Shown here: positions 1 to 10,985 of the stretch, piece by piece
Numbering within the stretch: position 1 is the first letter of the stretch
Layout of the letters: every line of letters begins with the position of its first letter
Assembly (NCBI GenBank): GCA_001592805.2
Contig: CP051142.1
Span: forward strand, 124,001 to 188,000
Direction of reading: 5' to 3'
DNA from: Peltaster fructicola
Lineage: Eukaryota > Ascomycota > Dothideomycetes
DNA length: 64,000 nucleotides
Made by a program: the position numbers and the translations under genes
Notes under the pieces: generated by a model
Seen by the model: the letters and a program-made list of their open reading frames with translations, nothing else
Told to the model about the DNA's origin: nothing
Database searches by the model: none

Positions 1-22
1 ACCACACACGAATTACTGAAAA

Positions 23-1245
23 ATGTCGTCCGGCGGTAATGCAATCAGGCTCCGCCGCAAGAAGAATGTCAAGAAGGGTATTCAGTTCTGTCTGATGGTC
101 TGTGGCGCATCAGGAACTGGTCGCACGACATTTGTCAACACTCTTTGCGGTGGTAGTGTGCTGCAAGGAAAGAACAGAGACGACCCGACCGTTGCTCACC
201 TCGAGGAGGGCGTCACGATCAAGCCTGTCACCGTCGAGCTTGAGCTGGATGAAGAGGGAACTCGTGTCAGCTTGACCATTGTCGATACTCCTGGCTTCGG
301 TGACCAGGTTGACAACGAGAGCGCTTTTGGCGAGATCAGCAACTATGTTGAGCGTCAATACGACGACATGCTTGCTGAGGAGAGCAGAATCAAGCGTAAC
401 CCACGGTTCAGAGATAACCGTGTTCACGTGTTGCTCTACTTTGTTCAACCAACTGGTGAGTCAGCAGTACAAGTCACGAATGGTACTAACCTGTCCAAGG
501 TCACGGTCTTCGAGAGCTTGACATCGAGCTCATGCGCCGCCTCTCACCACGTGTCAATGTCATTCCAGTCATCGGAAAGGCTGACTCCCTCACACCACTC
601 GAGCTCGCAGAGTCCAAGAAGCTGATCATGGAGGACATCGAGCATTACCGCATTCCTGTCTACAACTTTCCTTACGACATCGAGGAGGACGACGAGGACA
701 CTGTTGAAGAGAACGCAGAGCTCCGCGGCCTCATGCCGTTCGCTATTGTTGGATCAGAGGACACCGTCGAGTTCGAGGGTCGCCGCATTCGTGCCCGTCA
801 GTATCCATGGGGTGTTGTCGAGGTTGACAACCCACGTCATTCCGACTTCCTCGCCATCCGCTCCGCGCTTCTGCACTCCCACCTTGCGGATCTCAAGGAG
901 ATTACCCACGACTTCCTCTACGAGAACTACCGTACTGAGAAGCTGTCCAAGGCTGTTGGCGAGTCGGCTGCAGGCGAGACTAACGATTCCCTCGACCCAC
1001 AGAGCTTGGCCGGCCAGAGTATCAGACTCAAGGAGGAGCAACTCCGCCGTGAAGAGGAGAAGCTGCGTGAGATTGAGCTCAAGGTGCAGCGTGAGATCAA
1101 CGAGAAGCGACAGGAGCTGCTTGCTCGTGAGAGTCAATTGAAGGAGCTTGAGAGCCGTCTGGCTAGGGACCACGGCGCACAGATGCCATTGCACGCTGAG
1201 GAGCCATCATACGCCGCTGAGGGCGCCGACCACGACCTGCGTTGA
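23..1245 (+). CDS. cdc11: Septin, Cdc11/AspA type
   Basis: GTP-binding cytoskeletal protein that would assemble with other septins into filaments and rings at septa, hyphal tips and branch sites. CDS is join(23..455,500..1245), 392 aa. The single 44-bp intron has a perfect TACTAAC branch site at 484-490. Visible parts: polybasic membrane-binding stretch at about residues 10-17, G1 loop GASGTGRT (28-35), G3 DTPG (88-91), G4 GKAD (170-173), the septin-unique region around RARQYPWG, and a C-terminal coiled coil (about 320-370). The P-loop has Arg where most septins have Lys, as in yeast Cdc11. That, with the YRTE-ending core and the coiled-coil wording, supports Cdc11/AspA over Cdc3, Cdc10 or Cdc12. 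The ATG lies only 22 bp from the window edge, so a further upstream exon cannot be excluded, but the N-terminus looks complete for the family. Confidence 0.93.
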
Positions 1246-1454
1246 AAGAGATGATACCCCGTCCGACTAGGACATCTCGATCGATGCTTGTGGGAGATAA
1301 TTGAGTCTGATTTTCCTTTGTTACGGTGAGAAAAAGGCCTGTCGATCTCAGCAAAGGCGCAGTGCGCTGGGAATGGTTAGATGTATAGGCATACCCATTG
1401 AAATAATATTGTGTTCAGTCTACTCTGTCTCTGCCAAGTCATTGAAGCTATCGT

Positions 1455-2339
1455 TCAGAGTGTCCTGCCCCTTGCTAGTGATCCTTTGAAGCCACTCAGT
1501 AGGCTCATCCATCTGTTTCTATTGCTTGCTCGCCATGAACGTACTATCTCGAGCGCTGCAAGATCGTCCTTCATTCTTGTTGCGCTCGTTGTGCCTATCA
1601 GCACGCTAACATTGAGACCAAGAGCGATGAGGGTGTACAGTGCAGCTTCTGGTTGTATGCCAGCACTTGAAGACAAGTCTTGCACAGGAGAGTCTTGAAG
1701 CAGGTGGTCGTTGTCGTTTAACACACCGTAGCATTGATATGCGATATCCTTGTCCCTGCAGTACAACCGCAGCCTCTGATCGTACCCATTGTCTGCACAG
1801 AAACGATTCTGGACGATAGAAGGTTTGATCTTGGTGTCCTGATGAAGCTGGCTTACCTGCTCGAATGTCATGTTGCTCACACCAAGCATACGGGCGGACT
1901 GAGGAGCATGCGTGGAAAGCGTGTTCCATACCAATTCAGTGTCCTTCTGATCTTCATATGGTGAGTGCAACAGGAGCGCGTCGACATGCGGCTTAGGCAT
2001 ACCCATACTGAGATGCTGCACTGAGCATCGTATGGACCTCTCAACTTGAGCAGCTAGAGGATCATCCGAATTGTATGGCAGACGGGTAGGATCCTGGTCA
2101 TGCAATGGCGTGAACTTGGTCTGTACCCAGAGCTCATTGCGAGTGAGCACCCGGTTGCGAACAGCCTCTTGCAGGCTTATGCCGAGCTGGTCTTCGGCAT
2201 AGCTCTTTGGTTGTGCAGCAGTGTCGAAGGCCCTAAACCCTGCCGAGACGGCCTGCCTGATTAGAGCTTGTGTTTGGTGTTGCTTCCCTGCTGTACCATA
2301 GATGATGAATGGTATGCGCCGAACGGGTATTGTAGACAT
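1455..2339 (-). CDS. Aldo/keto reductase
   Basis: NADPH-dependent oxidoreductase of the aldo-keto reductase superfamily, single exon, 294 aa. The reading frame is open to an ATG at 2540. I choose the ATG at 2339 because the (beta/alpha)8 barrel starts right there (IPFIIYGTAG) and the 67 residues before it look like translated promoter. The catalytic tetrad is readable: Asp39 in FDTA, Tyr47, Lys75 in QTKF and His125 in LLLHSP. The C-terminal half keeps the GVSN strand and the IGTTS motif expected for cofactor binding. It resembles fungal relatives of yeast YDL124W-type reductases, but the substrate cannot be read from sequence. It is convergent with the septin (about 210 bp between stops) and follows the CoA-transferase on the same strand. 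Confidence 0.85.
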   Translation of the reverse strand: MSTIPVRRIPFIIYGTAGKQHQTQALIRQAVSAGFRAFDTAAQPKSYAEDQLGISLQEAVRNRVLTRNELWVQTKFTPLHDQDPTRLPYNSDDPLAAQVERSIRCSVQHLSMGMPKPHVDALLLHSPYEDQKDTELVWNTLSTHAPQSARMLGVSNMTFEQVSQLHQDTKIKPSIVQNRFCADNGYDQRLRLYCRDKDIAYQCYGVLNDNDHLLQDSPVQDLSSSAGIQPEAALYTLIALGLNVSVLIGTTSATRMKDDLAALEIVRSWRASNRNRWMSLLSGFKGSLARGRTL

Positions 2340-2775
2340 GTACTTCCGACAAACCCAGGACTCGAGATAAGTTGCGAGGACCGGAGTGACGATGCCACGC
2401 GGACTATGGCTCGTGGCTGCGTGTTGATGATATGCCAACAGGACACGGCCAGATCTGTTGTTGTGTGGTAAGTGGTGAAGTGATACTGTATGACCAATGC
2501 AATGATGTCTGAAACCGCCGGTTGTAACTCGCTCAAGCATGTCCTTCTTTCTTCACTACGACTACGATTTACTTCTCAAAGTCATCACCAGCCATTGTTG
2601 CTTGACATGGACAGTTCTGTGATGCTGAACATCGTGCCAAAGCTCGAGCATATATCGGTATGATGGCAAGAGGCGTGCCTGAGCTCGAATGTACCCACCG
2701 AGAGACCATGAACGCATATCTTAATCATGATTCGCATTATAGACTCACTAGCCGTAGATAAGTGTACAATACAGA

Positions 2776-4488
2776 TCAGTCCTCCATTTCGCTGAGATTG
2801 TCTGCGACCAGGAACTTGGCTTCTGTCTTCTCCTTGATCTCATCAACAGTAACACCCGGTGCGAGCTCGGCCAGCGTCAACTCTCCCTTAGCTCGATCAA
2901 CCTCGAAGACACAAAGGTCTGTGATGATGGTCGACACACATCGTGCGCCAGTTAATGGGAGCGTACAGTTCTGGACCACTTTAGCATTGCCGTATTTGTC
3001 CACATGATCAGTTGTGACAACGATCTTGGTCTCGTCTGGGTTTGACACAAGATCCATAGCTCCGCCCATCCCTTTGAAGACCTGTGGCATGTTAGCGTGA
3101 AGTCTGGTAAGACCATGCATGCACTCACCTTTCCAGGGATCATATAGTTAGCCAGGTCACCATTTGCGCCAACCTGAAGTGCGCCCAGAATGCTGGAAAA
3201 AGGTCAGTGGGATCAATAGCGTAGACATGGACACTTGCCTGACATCCACAGCGCCCGATCTGATCATCCCGAAGCTCTCAGAGCTATCAAAGGTGCTTGC
3301 GCCATCCACAAGAGTCACAGTCTCCTTGCCAGCATTAATGATATCGGCATCGATTTCGTCCTCGTCAGGATAACGACCCATGCCAAGGATGCCATTCTCG
3401 CTCTGGATCCAGACCTTCTGACCAGGAGGAAGGTAAGAGGGTGCCAAAGTTGGCATACCGACACCCAGATTGACGTAGAAACCAGGCTTCAGTTCTTTGG
3501 CAGCACGCTTAGCAATTCTGTTCCTTCGTCTCAGGGCTTCGGTCATCTTCTCTTCGCTTTTAGATCCTTCCTTGGGCCGGGTTTTTCTCACTTCTATGAT
3601 CTTCTCTGCTGTAGCCTTGACTATACGATCAATGAAGATACCAGGCAGATCAATCTCATCCGGCTTCAGCGTGCCTGTCGGGACGATGTTCTCGGCCTCG
3701 ACGATTGACACCTTAGCCGCCTTGGCCATGAGAGGCGCAAACGACTTGGTTGTGTACCTGAACTTCACATTGCCATCCTCGTCCACAGTGTGTGCTCGAA
3801 GCACGGCGACGTCACCTTTGATAGCAGTCTCCATGTTGTAGACACGGCCGTCGAAGATGCGGGTCTCTCGAGGTTTGCCAGCTTCGATGACCTGGCCGTC
3901 CTTCAGCCTTACAGGAATCTGTCCACTCTGGATGAAGGTGTTGACGCCCGTTGGTGTGAAGAAAGCTGGAATTCCTGCACCACCGCATCGAAGCTTCTCT
4001 GCCAATGTTCCTTGTGGTGTCAGCTCGATGGCGATCTGTCCAGAAAGGTACTTCTTTTCGAGTTCGTGGTTGTTGCCAAGAAAGCTACAGATGGCCCGAG
4101 TGACCTGTCCTGACTTGATCAGCGGTGATAGACCACCGCCCACTGCAGTACCAGCATTGTTGGACACGGCAGTCAGAGAGTGTAGGCTCTCAGGTCCACG
4201 TCGGTGCAGTGCAGCGATGAGGGTCTCAGCTGTACCGCACAGGCCAAAACCAGCGCTCAGCAGAGTCGATCCTGACTTGATATCTGCGACGGCCTCATCG
4301 ACGGAATCGAAGACTTTCTTCTGACCGCGTTGCTTTGCTGGCGCACCACCTGACGCTTCTCTGCGTAGGAAAGCCGTACAAGTAAATTGCCGTCGCTGGC
4401 CGAGACCGGGTATCACATGCCTCAGTTGTACGACGCGAGCTTCGATCTGAACCGAGTTGCTTGTGGTGAAGAGCCTGCTGAACTCCAT
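2776..4488 (-). CDS. Succinyl-CoA:3-ketoacid CoA-transferase, mitochondrial
   Basis: Transfers CoA from succinyl-CoA to a 3-oxoacid such as acetoacetate, or acts as a related acyl-CoA transferase, in the mitochondrial matrix. CDS is complement(join(2776..3081,3129..3192,3239..4488)), 539 aa. The A and B subunits are fused, as in eukaryotic SCOT. The A domain covers about 58-300 (GFGLCGTAE, SNNAGT, FTPTGVNT) and the B domain about 320 to the end (NLGVGMPT, MIPGK, KGMGGAMDLV). The nucleophile is Glu364 in SENG. The Arg-rich, acid-free N-terminus of about 50 aa fits a mitochondrial presequence. The first intron (3193..3238) must use a GC donor (gcaagt) to restore the conserved DVSILGALQVG. The second (3082..3128) is GT-AG. 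Confidence 0.94.
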
Positions 4489-5046
4489 ATTTGCCGCGAT
4501 GCAAGACCTGTGGTCATTGATGCATGAAGCATTGAGTGGTCCTCAAGACAGTCGAAAGTCCTAGAACAACCACGACGAACGCATCATCATGTCTGAGGTC
4601 ATACACTAACGGCCGTGGAACGCTGGTTCGTCGGATGATGTCTGCGGCAGTGCTTGCGAAGCTTCTTCATAGCGCCCGTGTGCTAACTTCTGCGACCTCC
4701 TGTCGTGAACTCAGTTCCCTTCACAAATATCGCACAGTAGACATTGCGCGTTCGGGTGAGGCGACCAGTGACTGCTTGAACTTGCGTCAGTGATGCGAGC
4801 GAGTCGCCTCGTTTGCGACCACGCGCCAGGCAGACACGATTAGCGCCAAACTTTTGTATAGCATTCACCGAGGGAAGGAAGGCACAAATACCACGACCGC
4901 AAGTATCTTCTGCTCTGCTTTCTGTCGTTCTTCACACCACTCCATTCCATGACGAACACTCACAAACCGCAAGTGTCTTCAGCTCTGCCTTCGCTTTGAT
5001 TCGTGACGCATCTTCGCCAATCCTCGCAGACCGTGAGGCCTCCGCT
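4489..5046. other. Divergent intergenic region, SCOT / 2EXR-like gene
   Basis: 558 bp between two start codons pointing away from each other, so it should carry both promoters. Short open frames here show no recognisable domain. I see no clear TATA box, only scattered pyrimidine-rich stretches ahead of the + strand gene. Confidence 0.6.
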
Positions 5047-6171
5047 ATGGCGGCCAGCACGCGACCGAAACGGAAGCTTGCGAAAGCTCCAATCTACACA
5101 TACGATCAATACGACGACGATGACGATGCTTCAGAAGGCAACGCCCTGATGTCAGACGAAGATGCTACACCAGCAGCTGGTCAGGACAACACGGACAGTG
5201 ACGGCGACGATGATGTGAAGATCGAGGCAGGCGACGCTGAGGATGATGACAGCCAGGACGACAGCGGTATTTGGGATCCTGTCCGACCTGATTCACAGGT
5301 ATGCTTGTCTGGCACGAATGCGACCTCTTACTAACCATTGCAGCTGCTGAAGCCGGCAGCGAAGAAGCGCAAGATTACACGCGCCACGGCTGGTCGGGAG
5401 AAGAAGCAAAAGGAGTGGAAGCCATTCCGGTTCCTCGACCTGCCACCAGAGTTGCGCAACAACATCTACGAGCTCATTTTCACAAATAGCGGCCACGGCA
5501 TGTCGATAATCCAGCACAAACAGGCCTCAGGTCGCAACACTGTCCGCACTGGCAGGGTCTACAACGTGAACTACACAAGTAGGCCTGGCTACTGGCGAAA
5601 GCGAAAGTCCATAGCTGGTGGTCCAGTCGTGCCGGATCCCAGTAGGACCCTCGTTCCAGCACTACTTCGAGTCAACAAGCAAATCTACAAGGAAGCTATC
5701 GCAATGCTCTATGCTCAAGTCTTCTACTTCCAGAACGTCGTAGCACTTGGCGAGTTTCTTTCCGGCATTGGCCATAGCAATCGCAAGCTCCTCCAGCATA
5801 TCGTCATCACAGAGTGGGAGCAGAGGGGCGTGAAGAACCATAAAGCTCGAGCTGCCATCACTTGGCTCATGGACGCGACTGACCTTCGACTTCTGCATCT
5901 CGACTGCTATCTTGGTGACGTTGGCAATGTCAAAGATCGTGTGAAGCAGGTCTACTATGCTTGCCAGAAGCTCATCGAGGCTCTTGGTGTTGTCGCGGAC
6001 TGCAAGACTGCTGCTCTTGATGTCATCGAGCTTGCCGAAGTCAACTTCGAGAAGAAGAGCTTCTACCAACAGGGCAGCTGGGGTGGAAATAACGGTCCAA
6101 GCGACAGTCCCGAGGACAACGAGGCCGAGTATCACTTGTACTTGTTACAACAGATTGGCAAATGCTCGTGA
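5047..6171 (+). CDS. 2EXR/F-box-like domain protein
   Basis: Fungal protein of unknown function, CDS join(5047..5298,5344..6171), 359 aa. The 45-bp intron has gtatgc donor, cttactaac branch and ttgcag acceptor. The first 90 residues are very acidic and disordered (runs of D/E), followed by a basic patch (KPAAKKRKITR) that could be a nuclear localisation signal. At about residue 100 comes FLDLPPELRNNIYELIF, the opening of the 2EXR/F-box-like domain, much expanded in Dothideomycetes. LLRVNKQIYKEA, the second hallmark of that family, follows. Such proteins are suspected ubiquitin-ligase adaptors, but this is not shown. The ATG at 5047 is preferred over an in-frame one at 4813 because the stretch between is not protein-like. 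Confidence 0.78.
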
Positions 6172-6180
6172 TGGGTACAG

Positions 6181-6229
6181 GTAAGTGTGTTCAGCTCTTG
6201 TTACTTGACATGACTGACATCACTTACAG
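6181..6229 (+). other. Probable 3'-UTR intron of the 2EXR-like gene
   Basis: A consensus intron (AG|gtaagt donor, tgactgac branch, ttacag acceptor, 49 bp) begins nine bases after the stop codon at 6171. It matches the size and signals of the coding introns in this window. It lies too close to the stop to be expected to trigger nonsense-mediated decay. Confidence 0.5.
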
Positions 6230-6495
6230 CATCACAGTCATGAACGAGAGCCTTGCCTCTCCATGTCATGGGTTTGTTTTGAGCGTTCATGATGATACCT
6301 TCCATCCCTTCGATCAAGATAGCACTGCAGTTGCGGTACAGATGCTGCTCGGATGCAGCAGTCGCTCGACCAATATCGTTCCTCACGATTATTCTCTGCG
6401 GTCGTCACACAGCATAAATAGCTTATAACGTTGTCACTAATGGTCATGACTCTATGTCGTAGTGCCTTGAATAGGTGAGGTACACCTCTTGCATC

Positions 6496-7194
6496 ATGAA
6501 GCATAGAGCAACCACTGCCTATCCTTTCACCGACACGATTGAATACATCATCATCGCAGATGGTCCCGCTGATCTTCACCTCAGAGTACCATCGTGGGCA
6601 GAAGCGGAGTCAAGCATCACCACGGATTTCACTCTCTCAACACCATTGCAATCTGATCGCAAGACAGGCCTCCACAAAGTTGTTGTCGGCGCAGGCAGCG
6701 CCAAGACCAAATATGACATCCATTCCTCAATCAGAATAGACACAAGATCAGATGACACAATCGCTGTCTACGAGCGCGCTCTTCTGTATGCTATTGAAGT
6801 CAAGCACACAACGACTTCGACAAAACCAAAGGCTTTCCGTAGTCCTCACGACTTCTTCGCAGACTGTTATGCTCCAGATAAGGTTCGAGATTGGGAATAC
6901 AAATCGGCCTCGACATGGGCCTTAGCCATCGATCCATTGACACTACGCTTCCACATGCCGTCTCTTGTACCACGTCCAACCTTTACACGAGACGCTAATG
7001 TCGGCTACATGTCAGCACAGGGATGCGAGATTGACTGGCCACCTATTGAAGACGGAGTCCCCGGCCCTCCACCTCCTGCAGCAGTGCGGCGGTGTGTTGG
7101 CAATCGTCTCGAGGTTAAATTCACACCATATGGCTATGCAAAGCTGCATATCGCCGAGATACCTGTCATCCGGCTGCGTCAAGACGACGAATGA
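6496..7194 (+). pseudogene. C-terminal remnant of a GH127/DUF1680-like glycosidase
   Basis: An open frame (first ATG 6496; the frame starts right after a stop at 6472-6474) encodes about 232 aa. It begins in the middle of a domain: YPFTDTIEY then ADLHLRVPSWAE. This is the C-terminal beta-sandwich wording of the DUF1680/GH127 (beta-L-arabinofuranosidase-like) family. It continues to a natural family-like end (FTPYGYAKLHIAEIPVI). Full-length members are around 600 aa with an N-terminal (alpha/alpha)6 barrel carrying the active site. Only about 300 bp separate this frame from the upstream gene and I find no barrel sequence there, so the catalytic part is missing. It could be a 5'-truncated pseudogene or a domesticated C-domain. 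The frame itself has no internal break. Confidence 0.6.
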
Positions 7195-7494
7195 TCGCCG
7201 GTTTGGGAGCATGTACTGCGGCAGGGTAGGACGACCAGCAGCATACACTTTCGGTTATGCATACAACTTAGCATGCCATTTGGTTAGGCAGATGCATGGA
7301 AAATCGCATTGGTCATGGACCCTGCACCTCAATCATCGCTGCAGATCGCTTTTCGATGTCATCGCAGGGAGCGAGATTGTGAACATGTGTGAGAATCTTC
7401 AGCGATGAAATACCAGTCCTACTCCTATTGAGGAATCAACACGTGCTCTATCTGTCGTCCCCTGTGCAAGATCCTGAACTTCCTCTATGATGTC

Positions 7495-8020
7495 TCACCT
7501 GTTCGACAACGCTGCATGAATGTTGATGCTGCGTATCGGGTATGTCGTGTGGTCCGTCGGTCTTCCCAGCGCTGCCTCAAGACGTTCGTCGACGGACGGA
7601 GAGCGGCCTGTCCAGATAGGACGTTGCAGAGGCGGAAGCTGTCTGTTGGAGGGAGGTGCATTCATTATGTCTGGAATCCATGCTATCGGCTGGGTCAGAC
7701 GAGCGTCCGATTCTCTTCTGAAGCTTTGTAGAATCTCGCGGACGCCTACTAGAGTATTGTTGGCCAGGCGTTGCCGGAGCAGAGCGGTCGCTCGTGGATC
7801 AGGTACGAAGTATTGACATAGCTCGTCGATGATACCTTTTAGCAGCTGGGATAGCTCTTCTTTGTCTTCTATTCGACGCTTCATGCATTGCTGCTTCGTT
7901 TCTCCTTCTTCTGTCTCATATTCGCACATGGAGCCACGTCTCTTGCATGAGTAACATATCGGCCTATATGCATATGAGTGGGTTATGTTTCATGCAACAT
8001 ACTTCCTGACCTTGCACCAT
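7495..8020 (-). CDS. Small hypothetical protein, charged helical N-terminus
   Basis: I do not recognise the family. The solid part is an ATG frame at 7495..7929 (144 aa). It has an acidic start, a charged helix with leucines (KRRIEDKEELSQLL), a DPRATALLRQRL segment and a proline-rich stretch with WIPD and PPSNRQLPPLQRP. A 5' extension is possible: complement(join(7495..7941,8003..8020)), with gtatgt donor and gcaag acceptor (61 bp). It starts at an ATG at 8020, stays in frame and gives 154 aa. The arrangement (charged helix, then helices like those following bZIP or Zn2Cys6 domains) hints at a fragment of a transcription-factor-like protein, but no DNA-binding motif is visible. It sits in a gene-poor stretch next to a truncated glycosidase and may itself be a relic. 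Confidence 0.45.
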
Positions 8021-10985
8021 CGCACTGTGGCGGTTGTCAGTCGCTATGGGCGGATTTGGCCGAGTTAACTCGCCTTGCACTTTCGGTCATGACACGCGAT
8101 ACACGCATTCTGAGTGAGTGGAGCTCTGACTCGTGGTGCTCTTGCCTGTGAGGCAACGATCCTGCCTGCGTTACCACGACGTGTGGATGTCGACGTCGAT
8201 CCTTGCATCGTGGCGGTGTGCGGATGCCCGCATGAGCTAGAAAGAAGACTATTGAAGTCAATGCAGCGAAGAGCTCGAGCAATGCTGAAGACTGGAAGGA
8301 TGAAGAAAGGTGGGTTGTGCGAACGACCGACGAAGTATATATATCGTCAAAGGAAGCAAGTAGAGCTGAGATAGTTCGCAGACAGCGACATGCCTGCTGC
8401 CGGTCTCTCAGCAACCGACATCTGCATCTTGATGAGAAGTCACGCAATGCAGCAATTCAGACGCCACCATTCAGATACATACCCTGTAGGCACGAAGGCC
8501 ATCTTCCCAGCGTCCTGGGTATAGCTTTGTGATGCTATCATAGAGCTCACACCAATCGTAGTGCTTCATCTCAGATCAGGGGCTGTCCTAACGTCCAGGC
8601 GATGATCTGAACGACAGGGTCTGCACAGGCGGCCTAGCAGGGTTCGCAGCCCGGCGTGCAGGAGAGGATGTCGGTCGTGAAGCGAGAGATTGCCGCGATC
8701 GCATACACTGGAGCCAATGAGACCTTGAAGATAGACGACCAGGCAATGTGAAGGTGACCTGTATTGGTTCAGAGTTGCTCGTTTCAGCCCAGCAGAAGGT
8801 ACCAAGTAGCGCGAAGTGCAAGATAAACCTTCATGCTCTAAGGCTAGGGAGAAGATCCGGTGGCTATGACTCAGACTCAGATGAGATCAAGTTGAATTGG
8901 TATTTGGTGAAATATTCGCCTTTCCCGAAGCTCAACGATCAGCCGCCAAGACGCCATTGTAGACATATGTTCACTGTTAGTTGCGTGATGTGTCTGCGCA
9001 GCCCGTCCGAAGAAGGATGAATCAGTAGAACGCGCGATGGTTGCTTTTATCCTCCTAGCGAGCGGGCTGCATGGTCGTGGCACCTCGCTGCAGCTTATGA
9101 TACTGTGTTGTTTTAGTGCTGCAGATCTACCGTGCGGATATAATGATCAGCATAGCTGTACGTGGGCGTCCAAGCATGCTAATCTGTCAGGAATAATCTG
9201 TCCATGCGAATATTGAGGTGTGTATGTGTGTAAGTTGCTGTTGCTCTTATGATAAGAGGCTGTTGTTCCGGCCAGATACCCGTGTCTTCTGACCCCGACT
9301 CACATTAGGCTTTCAACGCAGGCTCAGACTGCAGCTCCTCCAGCCAGCTTCCACCATGCATCCACCATGCAAATGTCTGGAAACTGATAGATCATGGTCT
9401 GGAAAGGGTATTCGCTTGAGATCCAATCGGAAATGGAAACGAAGTCATTTTGGGTGCTCTCGAAGAACAAATCGCATGTGAGCACAGCATGGAGAAGGCG
9501 CTCAGGCTGCATGCAGTGCCGTAAAGATAGTCCTCGATAGACGAAGCTTTCGTCGTACACCACATTCGTGCCAATGTGGGGCATTTGCTTGACAGTCTGG
9601 CAAACCGTGCGACCTTGTTCAAGATAGCCAATGGTCCTGTCTCGCTTGCGAGGAACCAGGAGTCGATCCCGCGAGGCGTTGCAAGCAAGAAGACATTTGC
9701 ATGCCCGCTGGTGGGAGCTCAATCCGACCTGACTGCCGTAAGTGCAGGTGTGATGCTGTGGCGTTGTGGAGGTGGTCTATGCGGCTGCGCATGTAGCCGT
9801 GCGATCAATCCAGCGACCTTATCCAATAACACTGGCAACACCAGACAAGTGAGGCGCTCCGGGAGCTTGTGTTGGCTAATCATGCTGAAGGGGTGGAGTA
9901 ATCGGTGCGCGGATCGATGCAAAGTTCGTCGAATCAATACAGCAGCATCTCCGTCAAGTCGTAAGGGGTTTCCAATTGACGATGTTACACAACTGGCCAA
10001 CAGGTTGTCGTAGAGTCTGAAGCACCAATGATTCTCGTTGTTGGCGATAGGCTGCTAGCCACGCTAGTCGTATTGAAAGGGCTGCGTGATGCACAACGCA
10101 AGGTCGATTGACCTTGGCTCGAGTGTTTGGCATCTCCGGATGCAAGTCATGGTATGCGTCATCCTTGCAGCGCCTTGCAGCCGTTGTGATCATGCAGTGA
10201 CTGCTTGCGTATGCTCGAATTCCCTCATGGCCGTACACTGACAAGTCGACTTCACCTCTGAGCGTTCGCTGTCACGAACGCATATATGCGGCGACAGCGA
10301 GGCCCTCAGGGGAACCATGAATATGCACAATCCCTGGCCTGATTGTTATCCCTTTGCATGTCTTGTGACACGTCTCTTTCAGCTCTTGCTCCAGGTAGTA
10401 GTAGCTGTTGTCGTTGTTGTTTGCCAGCAGATGGGGTGTCGCTTGCCGTTGTGCTTCTCTTCCCGGTCTTATTCGCTTTCTCATGGTGCAATCTGTGTCT
10501 GCTCGATTCATCAGCTCTACGACTTACCTCGCCAGACGTCCGCAACGTGCTGAATCATGTCTAGCACATCGTTGACCTTCGCGATCTCGCCATGATGTTC
10601 CGTTGCTGATTATTGCGCTCAGTCTTTGGCGTAATGCATCAAGGGTATGAGGAGACCGTGGTCGTTGCATCTCAGTACGCTCACAGTGCGATGGTATAGC
10701 ATCTGCTTATACGATGCATAGCACAATACTCTCAAAGGCAGAGTGGGAAGCCAAGCAGCGCAGGCAAGCAGATGAGCCTGGAATAAGGCTGACTCAAGCG
10801 CACCGATCATTCGTGCGGCCGAGCTTTCTCCTTTGGCCGTGATCGGCAAGCATGAGCTTTCGAGCTAAGAACTTTGAACACACAAGGGTTCAGAAGAATC
10901 AGTCATATCATTCCTACCTACAATTGCAGCCATTGCAACACCTACAATCTCTTCTCCTTGTTGATTTTCTCACACATCAAGCATC
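8021..10985. other. Gene-poor region of about 3 kb
   Basis: No gene can be supported here. The longest frames (8037..8447 -, 9324..9722 -, 9576..10013 +) lack ATG starts or recognisable domains, and overlap one another on both strands. Base composition looks like the rest of the window, with no AT-rich RIP signature and no terminal repeats. The last 100-200 bp before 10986 should be the ILV5 promoter and are pyrimidine-rich (cttctccttg, tttctcac). Confidence 0.6.

Noticed and set aside
9324-9722. 132-codon minus-strand frame in the gene-poor region
   Set aside because: It starts at TTG, has no recognisable motif, and is overlapped antisense by another frame of similar length.
8021-10985. Transposon or RIP-mutated relic in the gene-poor region
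   Set aside because: No terminal repeats, no transposase or reverse-transcriptase wording, and base composition not AT-rich.
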